A DNA stretch of 33,899 nt, from NCBI GenBank assembly GCA_031285085.1, contig JAITWW010000007.1, positions 1-33,899 on the forward strand, in the 5' to 3' direction. Shown piece after piece: positions 18,233 through 28,205 of this stretch. Source of the DNA: Candidatus Methanofilum arcanum (GTDB taxonomy: Archaea; Halobacteriota; Methanomicrobia; Methanomicrobiales; Methanospirillaceae). Each line of letters opens with the position of its first letter. The stretch's first letter is position 1. Position numbers and translations under genes: made by a program. The notes below the pieces were generated by a model, which saw only the letters and a program-made list of their open reading frames with translations, was not told where the DNA came from and made no database searches.

Positions 18233-18379
18233 ATGCTCATGGTTTCTCCATTTAAAGAAATAACAGAAGAACCACACCAAACTGCAAGGGAAAGGATAGG
18301 AATAGATGATGTGTTTAAATGTGGGAAAGGAGTCGTCAAGCTTTGCACATTACGCAAATGTACACGAACTCTTTTTTGA
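18233..18379 (+). CDS. Possible small protein (48 aa), uncertain
   Basis: MLMVSPFKEITEEPHQTARERIGIDDVFKCGKGVVKLCTLRKCTRTLF; plausible composition but below the track cutoff and no family recognised. Confidence 0.25.
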   Translation: MLMVSPFKEITEEPHQTARERIGIDDVFKCGKGVVKLCTLRKCTRTLF

Positions 18380-18438
18380 AAAAAAGAGAACTGATACCCC
18401 TCACACCCTCTCCTTTTTCCCCCACATAGATCGATGTA

Positions 18439-18445
18439 TTTATAA
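18439..18445 (+). promoter_or_regulatory. TATA box, likely promoter of the ribosomal superoperon
   Basis: tttataa in an AT-poor context; the expected start about 25 nt downstream (about 18468) would give a leader of about 330 nt before rpl3. Confidence 0.5.
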
Positions 18446-18465
18446 CTACCTTCTACGAATAATAA

Positions 18466-18720
18466 AGAGCCATGATCGAGCCGGAGCGGCTCTGATCTGC
18501 TAGTGAACGAAAAGACGTTCTTGGAGATGAATTCTCTCTGTGAGCAGAACTCATCGGGCTGAAAAAGTGGGATGTGAACGGGAAAGGGCCTCAATTCATG
18601 CACAAAGCTGCTGAAATGCCCGTCGTCAGGAGAGACGAAAACCCAAATGAAATCACAATCTCTTATGCGAGACCAGGGTAACCAGCGATATTACTGAAAT
18701 AATCAGCATAGCGCCTGGCA
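18466..18720 (+). ncRNA. Candidate structured leader RNA/ncRNA upstream of rpl3
   Basis: Complementary pairs: GATC-GAGCC/GGCTC-t-GATC (18474-18497), GAACG/CGTTC (18505-18520), GAGA/TCTC (18524-18536), TGCT/AGCA (18498-18501/18543-18546) enclosing the previous two, CGGGC/GCCCG (18555-18559/18618-18622), CGTC/GACG (18624-18637), TCTC/GAGA (18659-18672), CCAGG/CCTGG (18673-18677/18714-18718). Confidence 0.4.
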
Positions 18721-18796
18721 TCTAAATCTCTTTACCGTCAATTGCGCGAATCTCCTCGCCTTGACATCGTACAGAAACAGAAGGAAGATATAACAC

Positions 18797-19810
18797 ATGC
18801 CGAGAATACACAGACCACGCATGGGGTCACTGGCATACAGTCCACGCAAAAGGTCTAAAAGCCAGGTCCCAAAGTATCATGCATGGCCCTCATATGAAGG
18901 AGAACCTTCAATACAAGGCTTTGCAGGATACAAAGTTGGTATGACCCACCTCATCATGACAGATGATCATGCCAAGAGCCCAAACGAAGGCAAGGACGTC
19001 ATGGTCCCTGTCACCGTTATTGAGGTTCCAAGTATGAAAGTGGCAGCTGTTCGGGTATACCGGGCAGACACCTATGGGCGTCACCCCCTTACCGACATCT
19101 GGACTAACACCCTCGACTCTGAAATTTCACGTGCTTTAATCCCTCCCAAGAAGGATCAACGCACAGAAAGCGAAAAAACAGCACGTGAAGCATTAGAACT
19201 GGGAACCATCACAGACATCTACGTGCTTGCATACACCCGCCCCATTGTCCTCTCTGGAGTTCCTAAAAAAACCCCGGATCTCATGGAGATGCGTATCGCC
19301 GGTGGAAGCATCGAAGATCGATTCAACTATGCACTCTCTCTCCTTGGCACTGACGTCTCAGTACAAGACCTCTTCCAAATCGGTCAGTACACGGACATCA
19401 CCGCAGTTACCAAAGGAAAAGGTACACAAGGCCCCGTAAAACGCTGGGGAGTACATCTTCGAAAGCGCAAACACTCACGTGGTGGAAAAGAACGACACAT
19501 CGGAACACTTGGACCATGGGCTCCTCACCACGTTCGTTGGCAGGTTCCGATGATGGGTCAGCTTGGATATCAACAGCGCACCGAATTCAACAAACGCCTT
19601 CTCAAGATTGGCGACAATGGTGCTGAGATCACTCCAAAAGGTGGATTCCTCCATTATGGAGATGTAAGAAACCCATACATCCTCATCAAAGGCTCTATTC
19701 CAGGCCCTGCCAAGCGACTCGTTCGAATACGCCATGCAATGCGTATTGGAGATCATACGGTTCGTGAACCGGTAATCAGCTACATAAGCCAGGAAAGCAA
19801 GCAGGGATGA
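18797..19810 (+). CDS. rpl3: Ribosomal protein L3
   Basis: [22 protein letters not shown]..., [35 protein letters not shown]. Confidence 0.98.
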   Translation: MPRIHRPRMGSLAYSPRKRSKSQVPKYHAWPSYEGEPSIQGFAGYKVGMTHLIMTDDHAKSPNEGKDVMVPVTVIEVPSMKVAAVRVYRADTYGRHPLTDIWTNTLDSEISRALIPPKKDQRTESEKTAREALELGTITDIYVLAYTRPIVLSGVPKKTPDLMEMRIAGGSIEDRFNYALSLLGTDVSVQDLFQIGQYTDITAVTKGKGTQGPVKRWGVHLRKRKHSRGGKERHIGTLGPWAPHHVRWQVPMMGQLGYQQRTEFNKRLLKIGDNGAEITPKGGFLHYGDVRNPYILIKGSIPGPAKRLVRIRHAMRIGDHTVREPVISYISQESKQG

Positions 19811-19815
19811 TCTGA

Positions 19816-20568
19816 ATGAAAGCACAAGTATTATCACTGAGTGGGCAGATCATTCGAGAAATTGATCTTCCATCACAATTTGACACTGCATTCCGCCCAG
19901 ACCTCATTAAAAAAGCAGTCATCGCTCTTCAGAGCCTTCGCTACCAACCACATGGAGCAAACCCATTTGCAGGAATTACTGCATCAGCAGTAGGGTGGGG
20001 AAGTGGAAGAGGTGCTTCACATGTCCCTCGTCTCAAAAACAGCTCTCGTGCTGCAAAAGTCCCTCAGGCAAAAGGAGGCCGTGCTGCTCACCCTCCAAAA
20101 GTTGCGAAGATACTCATTCGCTCCATCAACAAAAAGGAAAAGCGAAAAGCACTCAACTCAGCCATCGCTGCAACTGCAAATGAAGAGATCGTCCGTTCCC
20201 GTGGCCACCAATTCATCGGAACAGTACCATTCATCCTCTCAAATGAGTTTGAAAACCTCAACCAGACTCGTGAAGTCGTAGCCTGCCTCAAAGCAATTGG
20301 AGTCTATGCTGACATCGAAAGATCTGCACGCAGCCACAAAGTCAAACCAGGCCGTGGAAAAATGCGTGGTCGACGATACAAACAGCGAAAAAGCCTCCTT
20401 ATTGTTACAGGATCAGATCCCCTTCGAGCGGCACGAAACCTTGCAGGTGTAGATGTCTGCTCAATTGCGAGCCTCAATGTCGAATACCTCGCACCAGGGA
20501 CACATGCCTCACGCCTCACGATCTGGACCGAAAATGCCATCACAAAACTCGCGGAGCGTGATCTGTAA
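19816..20568 (+). CDS. rpl4: Ribosomal protein L4 (L4e)
   Basis: GREID/DLIKKAVIALQS, GWGSGRGASHVPRLKN, KVKPGRGKMRGRRYKQRKSLLIV. Confidence 0.97.
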   Translation: MKAQVLSLSGQIIREIDLPSQFDTAFRPDLIKKAVIALQSLRYQPHGANPFAGITASAVGWGSGRGASHVPRLKNSSRAAKVPQAKGGRAAHPPKVAKILIRSINKKEKRKALNSAIAATANEEIVRSRGHQFIGTVPFILSNEFENLNQTREVVACLKAIGVYADIERSARSHKVKPGRGKMRGRRYKQRKSLLIVTGSDPLRAARNLAGVDVCSIASLNVEYLAPGTHASRLTIWTENAITKLAERDL

Positions 20569-20822
20569 TGGAGATACTCATCTACCCCTACGCTACAGAA
20601 AAAGCAACAACACGTATTGTAGAAACATTTGGCCAACTCCAGTTCATCGTTGTCAAAGAAGCTACAAAGACGCAGATAAAAGGTGCAATTGAAAAAGCGT
20701 ATGGCTATGAAGTCACGAAGGTTCAGACCGCAATGACAAACAAGGGCACGAAAAAAGCAACCATCTCCTTTGAAAATCCAAAGGCCGCTGAAGAGATTCT
20801 CAGCAGACTTGGTATAATGTAG
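20568..20822 (+). CDS. rpl23: Ribosomal protein L23
   Basis: PYATEKATTRIVE...FIVVKEATKTQIKGAIEKAYGYEVTKV; ATG overlaps the L4 stop. Confidence 0.97.
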   Translation: MEILIYPYATEKATTRIVETFGQLQFIVVKEATKTQIKGAIEKAYGYEVTKVQTAMTNKGTKKATISFENPKAAEEILSRLGIM

Positions 20823-20829
20823 GTGTAAC

Positions 20830-21540
20830 ATGGCCCATCGAATTACAACTCAAAGCCGTGGAAAAGGAGGCCCAACCTACCGGGCACCATCCCACCGATA
20901 TAAAGCTGCACTCAAGCACATTAAAACAGGTGATGCAATCATAAGCGGTGTCATCATTGACATCGAACATGACCCTGCCCGCCATGCACCAATCGCCCTC
21001 GTCAAGATCGAGACCGGTGAAAAAGTCTATGTCCTTGCAACTGAAGGAATGGCTGTTGGAGCTACTCTTACCTGGGGTCCAAAAGGCGAGATTCGCAGCG
21101 GAAACACCATGGCTCTTTCTGAAATCCCTGCCGGACTGTATGTCTGCAATATCGAAGCACGCCCATTAGATGGTGGTAAATTCGTACGTGCAAGTGGCGT
21201 TCAGGCAATGGTAACTGACCACACCGCAACACGCGTTGCCGTTCGCATGCCAAGCGGAAGAACCAAATGGTTCCATGCAGATTGTCGTGCTACCATTGGC
21301 GTCGTTTCTGGCGGTGGACGCAGTGAAAAACCATTTTGCAAGGCTGGAAAGAAATATCATAAAATGAAAAATACTGCCAGCAACTGGCCACGTGTCCGTG
21401 GTATGGCAATGAACGTCATTGACCACCCATTCGGTGGTGGAGGACATCAGCACACTGGTCGTCCAAAAACTGTCAGCCGAGGAACCTCACCAGGTCGAAA
21501 AGTTGGACACATTGCTGCAAGACGCACTGGAAGGAAGTGA
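20830..21540 (+). CDS. rpl2: Ribosomal protein L2
   Basis: MAHRITTQSRGKGGPTYRAPSHRYKA; VRGMAMNVIDHPFGGGGHQHTGRPKTVSRGTSPGRKVGHIAARRTGRK. Confidence 0.98.
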   Translation: MAHRITTQSRGKGGPTYRAPSHRYKAALKHIKTGDAIISGVIIDIEHDPARHAPIALVKIETGEKVYVLATEGMAVGATLTWGPKGEIRSGNTMALSEIPAGLYVCNIEARPLDGGKFVRASGVQAMVTDHTATRVAVRMPSGRTKWFHADCRATIGVVSGGGRSEKPFCKAGKKYHKMKNTASNWPRVRGMAMNVIDHPFGGGGHQHTGRPKTVSRGTSPGRKVGHIAARRTGRK

Positions 21541-21545
21541 TCTGA

Positions 21546-21962
21546 ATGGCAAAGAAAATACAGAAGAGACTCCCACGACGAAAGGAGGAATTTACCTATC
21601 ATGGCTATAAGATCGACGAACTCAAGACAATGACACTTGAGGAGCTCCTTCCTATCATGCCAGCACGCCCTCGCCGAAAAGTGAAAAGAGGATGGAGAGA
21701 AATTGAAGAAAAATTCCTCGCTGATATCCGTGGTGGTCCAGAAAAGCGTGTTCGTACTCACCTTCGCGACATGATCATACTACCTGAAATGATTGGCCGC
21801 GAGATCGAGATCTACAATGGAAAAGACTTCGTAAAAGTTGAGCTTCAACCAGAAGCTGTCTTTCACTATCTCGGTGAATTTTCACCCACCCGTCGCAAAG
21901 TCTCTCACGGTTCTGCTGGTATTGGTGCAACGAGATCAAGTAAATTCGTACCTCTGAAGTGA
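21546..21962 (+). CDS. rps19: Ribosomal protein S19
   Basis: [69 protein letters not shown]. Confidence 0.98.
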   Translation: MAKKIQKRLPRRKEEFTYHGYKIDELKTMTLEELLPIMPARPRRKVKRGWREIEEKFLADIRGGPEKRVRTHLRDMIILPEMIGREIEIYNGKDFVKVELQPEAVFHYLGEFSPTRRKVSHGSAGIGATRSSKFVPLK

Positions 21963-21967
21963 TTATC

Positions 21968-22432
21968 ATGGCACGCATTAACTATTCAAATGATCTTAAA
22001 GGAGCTCAATTCGCCCGAGGTATCATGAGTGAGGCTCCAATATCTCCAAAACATGCAATCGAGATTGCTAGGTTTATAAAAGGTATGAACCTCATTGATG
22101 CTGAACAGTATCTCAATAATGTTGTCGCTCTCAAAAAACCCATCCCATTCAAACGCTTTAACAGAAATGTTGCGCACAAACGCGGACTAGACAAGTGGGA
22201 TGCAGGAAGATACCCTGAGAAAGCAGCTCGTGTCTATCTGAAGCTATTAAACAGTATAAAGAAAAATGCAGAGTATGATGGTCTTGATACTGACGAGCTC
22301 ATTATCGTTCACACCTCTGCAAACCGTGGAATGAGGAGACGTGGATTCATGCCCCGTGCCATGGGTCGAGCTACTGCAAAAGACCGTGAATCTGTAAATA
22401 TCGAAATAATTGTTGAGGAGAGTGAAGAATAA
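21968..22432 (+). CDS. rpl22: Ribosomal protein L22
   Basis: [40 protein letters not shown]; internal Met preferred over the track start at 21959. Confidence 0.96.
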   Translation: MARINYSNDLKGAQFARGIMSEAPISPKHAIEIARFIKGMNLIDAEQYLNNVVALKKPIPFKRFNRNVAHKRGLDKWDAGRYPEKAARVYLKLLNSIKKNAEYDGLDTDELIIVHTSANRGMRRRGFMPRAMGRATAKDRESVNIEIIVEESEE

Positions 22433-23184
22433 TGGCAGTTGAGCGTAAATTTATCGCAGATGGTGTGAGAAAAATTCGCGTTGAAAAGCACCTTCTCAAA
22501 GAGCTCAAGCGTGCTGGATATGGAGGCATGGATCTTGTCCGAACCCCTCTTGGGACTCAGGTCACCATCTTTGCAGAAAAGCCAGGCATTGTCATTGGAA
22601 AAGCAGGAAAGGTTGTACGCCAACTGACCCAGGATCTCTCCTCTATCTATGGTGTTGAATCACCTCAGGTTGAGGTTCAGCAGGTTGAAAATCCAAACCT
22701 CAATGCACAGATCATGGCAGAACGTCTTGCCTCTGCAATCGAACGTGGTTGGTACTTCCGAAAAGCTGGAACCTCAACCCTTCGTCGTGTCATGGAGTCT
22801 GGAGCACTTGGTTGTGAAGTTGTTCTTTCCGGAAAACTGACAGGAGCACGTGGCCGTGTCCAAAAGTTTACAGAAGGATATGTCAAGCATGCTGGAGATC
22901 CAGTAAACACCATTGTTGATCATGGCTATGCTGTCGCCGTTAAAAAACTCGGTGTTATTGGCATTCAGGTTCGAATCATCCCACCAGGAGCTCATATCCC
23001 TGATCACTTTGAAATCACGGTTCCACCAGACAAAAAGATCTCAAAATCTGAGATTGACATGGTAAACAGTGAAAAAATAATAACTGACATCGAAGATGTG
23101 CTTGATGAGCAGTCTGATTACTATTCAGAGGAGGAGGCTTTTGATGCTGCACCTTATGAGAATACGTATGAGGAGGATATCTAA
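22432..23184 (+). CDS. rps3: Ribosomal protein S3
   Basis: KH domain [34 protein letters not shown]; acidic C-terminal tail. Confidence 0.97.
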   Translation: MAVERKFIADGVRKIRVEKHLLKELKRAGYGGMDLVRTPLGTQVTIFAEKPGIVIGKAGKVVRQLTQDLSSIYGVESPQVEVQQVENPNLNAQIMAERLASAIERGWYFRKAGTSTLRRVMESGALGCEVVLSGKLTGARGRVQKFTEGYVKHAGDPVNTIVDHGYAVAVKKLGVIGIQVRIIPPGAHIPDHFEITVPPDKKISKSEIDMVNSEKIITDIEDVLDEQSDYYSEEEAFDAAPYENTYEEDI

Positions 23185-23399
23185 TGGCAATCTATCGAGC
23201 AAAAGAAGTATCCCAGATGTCAGATACTGAAATTGTTGAAAACATTGACAAGCTCAGAACTGAGCTCATCGAGCAACGTGGGAAGGTCAGTGCTGGTGGT
23301 GCTCCAGACAACCCCGGACGCATCTGCCTTGTGAGAAGAACCATTGCACGAATGATGACTGAGCAGAACAAGCGAAAACAAGAAGAAAGCTCTGCATAA
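23184..23399 (+). CDS. rpl29: Ribosomal protein L29
   Basis: [39 protein letters not shown]...RICLVRRTIARMMTEQNKR. Confidence 0.96.
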   Translation: MAIYRAKEVSQMSDTEIVENIDKLRTELIEQRGKVSAGGAPDNPGRICLVRRTIARMMTEQNKRKQEESSA

Positions 23400-23466
23400 C
23401 TTTTGTAGTGTCTTCTAAAAAGCAAAAAATCAGATATAGTCACTCCGACAGACAAAGGGAAAAAGC

Positions 23467-23775
23467 ATGATTACCGCACAAAATCTCATACACCATGAAT
23501 TTATCGGGCTTGAGATCGCGGTACTTGAAAGCAAAAATCCCTCTCTCATATCCATTTCTGGACGCATCATCGATGAAACAAAGCAGATGCTTGTAATACA
23601 ACCATTTGAACAATCAAGTTCTGAGAAAATGGTTGCAAAACAAGGATCTGTATTTCGATTCACCCTCCCAGATGGGGGATTAGTTGATGTGGATGGAGAT
23701 GCAATATGTACAGCACCCCATCGTCGAATTGGTATGAAAGGAGTCAAAAGCGGAGTTTCCTGTATTGGCTTATGA
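23467..23775 (+). CDS. rnp1: RNase P protein component 1 (Rpp29/Pop4)
   Basis: NLIHHEFIGLEIAVLESKNPSLISISGRIIDETKQMLVIQ..., position between L29 and S17. Confidence 0.93.
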   Translation: MITAQNLIHHEFIGLEIAVLESKNPSLISISGRIIDETKQMLVIQPFEQSSSEKMVAKQGSVFRFTLPDGGLVDVDGDAICTAPHRRIGMKGVKSGVSCIGL

Positions 23776-23873
23776 AAGATTTCGACACCTTTGGCATGAA
23801 AAAGCACGTAACCTCTGTTACACACCGTGGCATTATCATTTCATGCGGGGTTTGATTCAGGATAAGATTCATA

Positions 23874-24200
23874 ATGGCAAAAAATATTGGATTAAACGTC
23901 CCCACTCCAACAAAAGAGTGTGAGGACGCACAATGCCCGTTTCACGGCACTTTGCCTGTGCGCGGCCAGGTGATCACCGGCAAGGTCGTGAGCGATAAAA
24001 TGACAGGGACCGTTGTTGTTCGACGCGATTACCTGCATTTTGTACGCAAGTACAAGAGATATGAAAAACGTAGTTCAACGATTCATGCTCACAATCCTGC
24101 ATGCATGAATGCACGAACTGGAGATATGGTACGAATTGCTGAATGTCGTCCCCTCTCAAAGACGAAGAAATTCGTTATCGTGGAGGTGCAGGGAGCATGA
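23874..24200 (+). CDS. rps17: Ribosomal protein S17
   Basis: [51 protein letters not shown]. Confidence 0.97.
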   Translation: MAKNIGLNVPTPTKECEDAQCPFHGTLPVRGQVITGKVVSDKMTGTVVVRRDYLHFVRKYKRYEKRSSTIHAHNPACMNARTGDMVRIAECRPLSKTKKFVIVEVQGA

Positions 24201-24595
24201 AGGCATTAGGCTCAAAGATCCCTCGTTCGATAAACACAGGAACACGTATGGTTTGCGCAGATAACACCGGCGCCAAAGTAGTGCAGGTTGTCTCTGTTTT
24301 TGGATATCACGGTGTTCGCCGCAGACAACCAAAGCTCGGACTTGGTGACCTTGCAACAGTCAGCGTGAAAAAAGGTACTCCAGACATGCGCCGCAAACTT
24401 CTTCGTGCTGTCGTCATTCGCCAGCGCAAAGAGTTTCGCCGACCAAGTGGACTTCGTGTCTCTTTTGAAGATAATGCAGTCGTCATTCTTGACGACAGAA
24501 ATGAACCTCGTGGAACTGACATCAAAGGCCCAGTTGCACGAGAGGTTGCAGTTCGATATCCACGTATCGGATCCATGGCAACAACAATTGTGTAG
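24197..24595 (+). CDS. rpl14: Ribosomal protein L14
   Basis: [34 protein letters not shown]; start moved to the Met overlapping the S17 stop (ATGA). Confidence 0.97.
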   Translation: MKALGSKIPRSINTGTRMVCADNTGAKVVQVVSVFGYHGVRRRQPKLGLGDLATVSVKKGTPDMRRKLLRAVVIRQRKEFRRPSGLRVSFEDNAVVILDDRNEPRGTDIKGPVAREVAVRYPRIGSMATTIV

Positions 24596-24602
24596 GTGAA
24601 CA

Positions 24603-24965
24603 ATGGTTCGTATTGCAAGTAAACAGCCGCGAAAGCAGCGAAAAGCACGATACAATGCTCCACATCACCAACGCGGTTCATTAATGCATGCTTCGCTCGC
24701 AAAAAATCTTCGCGAGCAGTATCAAAAGCGCAGTACACGTGTTATCCATGGAGATACCGTGAAAGTTATGCGTGGATCATATGCTGGGCATGAGGGAGTC
24801 GTGAACATTGTTATGATGAAAAAACTCCAGATCGTTGTTGACGGAGTCATCGTCAAGAAAGCAGATGGTACAGAAGTTCCTCTCCCTGTCGATCCCTCAA
24901 ACGTAATGATTGTGAAATTAAATCTCGATGATGGATATCGAGAAAAGATATTAAAGCGTAAGTGA
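24603..24965 (+). CDS. rpl24: Ribosomal protein L24
   Basis: SKQPRKQRKARYNAPHHQR..., GDTVKVMRGSYAGHEGVV (KOW motif). Confidence 0.97.
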   Translation: MVRIASKQPRKQRKARYNAPHHQRGSLMHASLAKNLREQYQKRSTRVIHGDTVKVMRGSYAGHEGVVNIVMMKKLQIVVDGVIVKKADGTEVPLPVDPSNVMIVKLNLDDGYREKILKRK

Positions 24966-24978
24966 GTGGTGATAGATA

Positions 24979-25704
24979 GTGTCAGAACATCTGAAACGAA
25001 TGGTTGCCCCAAAGTCATGGGGAATTTCAAGAAAAACCAATAAATTTATTACAAAACCATCTCCAGGCCCTCACAACTCCAATGCACTTCCAGCAGGCGT
25101 TTGGCTACGCGATCATATGTCATTTGCTCGCACAAAGAAAGAAGTAAAACAGATTCTTCGCCAGCGAGATATGATTGTAAATGGACGAGCTTGTCGACAT
25201 TTTGATATGGGTATTGGTATCTTTGACATCATTGCATTGCCAAAGATCAATAAGTACTACCGTATCGTTCGAGATCGCTCCGGCAGACACAAGACAATTG
25301 AGATAACAGAAACTGCATCTCAGTCACGCCTTGCAAAAATTACCAATAAAACTCTTCTCAAAGGTGGTAGAATGCAGTTAAACCTCCGTGACGGTTCCAA
25401 CCTCATTGGAGATAATACCTATAAAAGCCGTGATTCTATCGAAGTTTCCCTAAAAGAAGGAGAAGTAGGTAAAATTCTTGATCACTTCCCATTTGCAGTA
25501 GGAAATGTTGCAATGGTTGTTGATGGCCGCCACTCTGGTTCGGTTGGCAAGATCAAAGAGATCATCCCTGTCTTTGGTAGCGTTCCAAACCGGGTTATTC
25601 TCACAGATCTTGAGACTGAAAAGGAGTTTGAAACCATTGATCAGTATATTATCATGGTTGGCCGTGAGCAGCCAGCAGTTCTAGATTGGGGGATTGACGC
25701 ATGA
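24979..25704 (+). CDS. rps4e: Ribosomal protein S4e
   Basis: HLKRMVAPKSWGISRKTNKFITKPSPGPHNSNALPAGVWLRD; GTG start. Confidence 0.97.
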   Translation: MSEHLKRMVAPKSWGISRKTNKFITKPSPGPHNSNALPAGVWLRDHMSFARTKKEVKQILRQRDMIVNGRACRHFDMGIGIFDIIALPKINKYYRIVRDRSGRHKTIEITETASQSRLAKITNKTLLKGGRMQLNLRDGSNLIGDNTYKSRDSIEVSLKEGEVGKILDHFPFAVGNVAMVVDGRHSGSVGKIKEIIPVFGSVPNRVILTDLETEKEFETIDQYIIMVGREQPAVLDWGIDA

Positions 25705-26210
25705 GCAACCCAAATAGAGAACTTTCGCTAGATAAAGTTGTTGTGCATATGGGTGTTGGTGAAAGTGGTGAAAAACTGGTGAATGGTGAGAATATCATTC
25801 AGGAAATCACCAGCCTCACCCCGATCAGAAGTTTTGCAAAGCAAACGGTTCCAGGTTTTGGTATTCGAAAAGGAGCTCCAATTGGATGCAAAGTAACCCT
25901 GCGTAGCGACGCAGCAGAGCAGTTCTTAGAGACAACTCTTGCAATCGTTGATAAGCGTCTTTCACAAAGACAATTTGATAAGCATGGAAACTTTTCCTTT
26001 GGAATTGAAGAACACACTGATTTTCCAGGACAAAGCTACGATCCAAAAATCGGCATCTTTGGATTTGATGTCATTGTTGTGCTCAAACGAAATGGGTACC
26101 GTATTAGCCGCCGCAAAATTCAGCAGAAGAAACTGCCAAACAAGCAGCGTATTACTCCTGAGGATGCGATCTCGTTTATCACATCAAAGTATGGTGTGGA
26201 GGTAGTATGA
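25701..26210 (+). CDS. rpl5: Ribosomal protein L5
   Basis: [58 protein letters not shown] overlap with S4e. Confidence 0.97.
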   Translation: MSNPNRELSLDKVVVHMGVGESGEKLVNGENIIQEITSLTPIRSFAKQTVPGFGIRKGAPIGCKVTLRSDAAEQFLETTLAIVDKRLSQRQFDKHGNFSFGIEEHTDFPGQSYDPKIGIFGFDVIVVLKRNGYRISRRKIQQKKLPNKQRITPEDAISFITSKYGVEVV

Positions 26211-26365
26211 TGGCAAAGGTAAGAACAAAAAATTTTGGACGTGGTGCAAACGAGTGTCGTCTGTGCGGAAGAAAGCAGGGTCTTGTTCGCAGATACAATA
26301 TCTATTTCTGCAGGCAGTGCTTTCGTGAGTGGGCTCCAAAAATGGGATTTAAAAAACTGAATTAA
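26207..26365 (+). CDS. rps14: Ribosomal protein S14 (zinc type), absent from the supplied ORF track
   Basis: [52 protein letters not shown] (52 aa); CxxC...CxxC; ATG overlaps the L5 stop. Confidence 0.97.
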   Translation: MMAKVRTKNFGRGANECRLCGRKQGLVRRYNIYFCRQCFREWAPKMGFKKLN

Positions 26366-26378
26366 GGAGGCTTAGCAG

Positions 26379-26771
26379 ATGGCAAGATTAAACACTGTTG
26401 CTGATGCGATGAGCACACTGAAAAATGCTGCAGATACTGGCAAGACGGTGTGCACGGTCCAGCCGGCAAGCAGGCTGATTGGTGAAATGCTGCGTATTAT
26501 GCAGGAGTCAAAATATATATACGATTATGAGTATATTGAAGACGGTCGTGGCGGGCGTTTCACTGTCAACCTTGCAGGGAAGATCAACAAGTGTGGTGTT
26601 ATCTCACCTCGATTCTCGGTGCAGAGCGGTGAGATGGAATACTGGGAAACCATGTACCTCCCTTCCAAAACAATGGGCATTTTGATTATTTCTACGTCAA
26701 AAGGTGTATTAAATCACAGACAAGCCCGTGAAAAGGGTGTTGGTGGAGAACTTCTTGGGTACGTGTACTAG
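26379..26771 (+). CDS. rps8: Ribosomal protein S8
   Basis: [38 protein letters not shown]...[31 protein letters not shown]. Confidence 0.97.
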   Translation: MARLNTVADAMSTLKNAADTGKTVCTVQPASRLIGEMLRIMQESKYIYDYEYIEDGRGGRFTVNLAGKINKCGVISPRFSVQSGEMEYWETMYLPSKTMGILIISTSKGVLNHRQAREKGVGGELLGYVY

Positions 26772-26788
26772 GGCTACGGAGATACATT

Positions 26789-27313
26789 ATGTTTAGTGAA
26801 AGTAAGGTTACTATTCCCTCCGGCGTGGATGTTTCTCTTGAAAATTCCATTCTCACGGTGAAAGGACCAAAGGGAACACTTGAGCGCAATGTCTGGTATC
26901 CAGGTATTGATATCGTCATCGATGGCGAAATTGTCACGATTAAAACCGAATTAACTCGTAAGAAAGTTACTTCAATGGTTGGTACGCTTGCAGCACACCT
27001 GAAAAATATGTGCAAAGGCACCTCAGAAGGGTATACCTATACCATGAAGGTTGTGTACAGTCACTTTCCCATTCAGACAAAGGTCGTTGGCGATAAATTT
27101 GAGATTGTGAACTTCCTTGGAGAAAAACACCCCAGATACGCTCGAATTATCGATGATACAAAAGTTCAGATCAATAATGAGCAGGTGGTCATTACCGGAA
27201 TCAACAAAGATGTGGTTGGAGCAACTGCTGCAAATATCGAACGTGCAACAAAGGTTCGCAACCGTGATCCACGAGTGTTCCAGGACGGTATATATATCGT
27301 ACATAAGGAGTGA
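26789..27313 (+). CDS. rpl6: Ribosomal protein L6
   Basis: VTIPSGVDVSLENSILTVKGPKGTLER...TATNIER-type C-terminus, FQDGIYIV. Confidence 0.97.
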   Translation: MFSESKVTIPSGVDVSLENSILTVKGPKGTLERNVWYPGIDIVIDGEIVTIKTELTRKKVTSMVGTLAAHLKNMCKGTSEGYTYTMKVVYSHFPIQTKVVGDKFEIVNFLGEKHPRYARIIDDTKVQINNEQVVITGINKDVVGATAANIERATKVRNRDPRVFQDGIYIVHKE

Positions 27314-27318
27314 GAGAG

Positions 27319-27762
27319 ATGGTGGAAGATAAAAAAAGACTCCTTCGTGTCAGAAAATCAAAAGATGCCCGTTTTAAGCGTGATGGGGTTGGCAAGAAGG
27401 CAAAGCTTGCTGATTCCTGGAGACGTCCTCGTGGACTTCATAATAAACAGCGAAGGCATAAAAAAGCGAAAGGTAGACATCCAGGTCCAGGGTATGGCAG
27501 TCCCATCGCAGTACGTGGCATGCACCCCTGCGGTTTGTTTGAGATCCGTGTGTTTAATGTTTTGGGTCTTGATGATGCAGATCCTACTGTTCATGCAATC
27601 CGTATTGCAGCAACAGTTGGGAATAAAAAACGTGAACAGATCCAGATTGAAGCTGAAAAGCGTGGTCTTCGCGTTCTAAACTATAAGGATGCATCTCGAA
27701 AGGAGCGCGAGCTAATAGAGGAGCCAGAAGATGAAACACCTGATGAGGAGGATGAGGAATGA
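27319..27762 (+). CDS. rpl32e: Ribosomal protein L32e
   Basis: KSKDARFKRDGVGKKAKLADSWRRPRGLHNKQRRHKKAKGRHPGPGYGSP. GTG at 27310 overlapping the L6 stop is an alternative start. Confidence 0.95.
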   Translation: MVEDKKRLLRVRKSKDARFKRDGVGKKAKLADSWRRPRGLHNKQRRHKKAKGRHPGPGYGSPIAVRGMHPCGLFEIRVFNVLGLDDADPTVHAIRIAATVGNKKREQIQIEAEKRGLRVLNYKDASRKERELIEEPEDETPDEEDEE

Positions 27763-28205
27763 CACATCTGAAAGGTCAAAAGCGACTGGCAGCCTCAATC
27801 TTGAAGTGTGGTGTAAATCGTATCTGGATAGATGATGCACAGGTCAGTGATGTCGATAAAGCAATCTCTCGCGAAGAAATCCGTGAATTAATTGGGGAGG
27901 GAGCGATTGCTGCCCATCAGAAGAAGGGTGTTTCACGTGGAAGAGCTCGTGCTCGTATGGCACGGCGTGCCTATGGTCATTGTAAAGGACCAGGTCGCAG
28001 AAAGGGTTCTTCAGGTGCTCGAACGCCATCAAAAAGACGCTGGATCCAAAAAATTCGTGCACAGCGAAAACTCCTGCGCGAGCTGCGTGAAAGTGGTGAG
28101 ATCGATCGTACAACCTACCGTATATTCTATCGTAAAGCAGCTGGTGGTCAGTTCAGGACGGTAGCACATTTGAAAGCTCAGATTGATATCGGGAGGGAGA
28201 AGTAA
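27759..28205 (+). CDS. rpl19e: Ribosomal protein L19e
   Basis: LKGQKRLAASILKCGVNRIWIDD...KKGVSRGRARARMARRAYGHCKGPGRRKGSSGAR. Confidence 0.97.
   Translation: MTHLKGQKRLAASILKCGVNRIWIDDAQVSDVDKAISREEIRELIGEGAIAAHQKKGVSRGRARARMARRAYGHCKGPGRRKGSSGARTPSKRRWIQKIRAQRKLLRELRESGEIDRTTYRIFYRKAAGGQFRTVAHLKAQIDIGREK

Noticed and set aside
18205-18603. 132-aa minus-strand ORF in the rpl3 upstream region
   Set aside because: No domain and low-complexity composition; it runs antisense through the predicted promoter and leader, so it is probably a chance ORF.
20304-20831. 175-aa minus-strand ORF over rpl4/rpl23
   Set aside because: Antisense to two ribosomal protein genes; no recognisable protein features.
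22309-23007. Several minus-strand ORFs over rps3
   Set aside because: Overlap a confident ribosomal gene; read as shadow ORFs.
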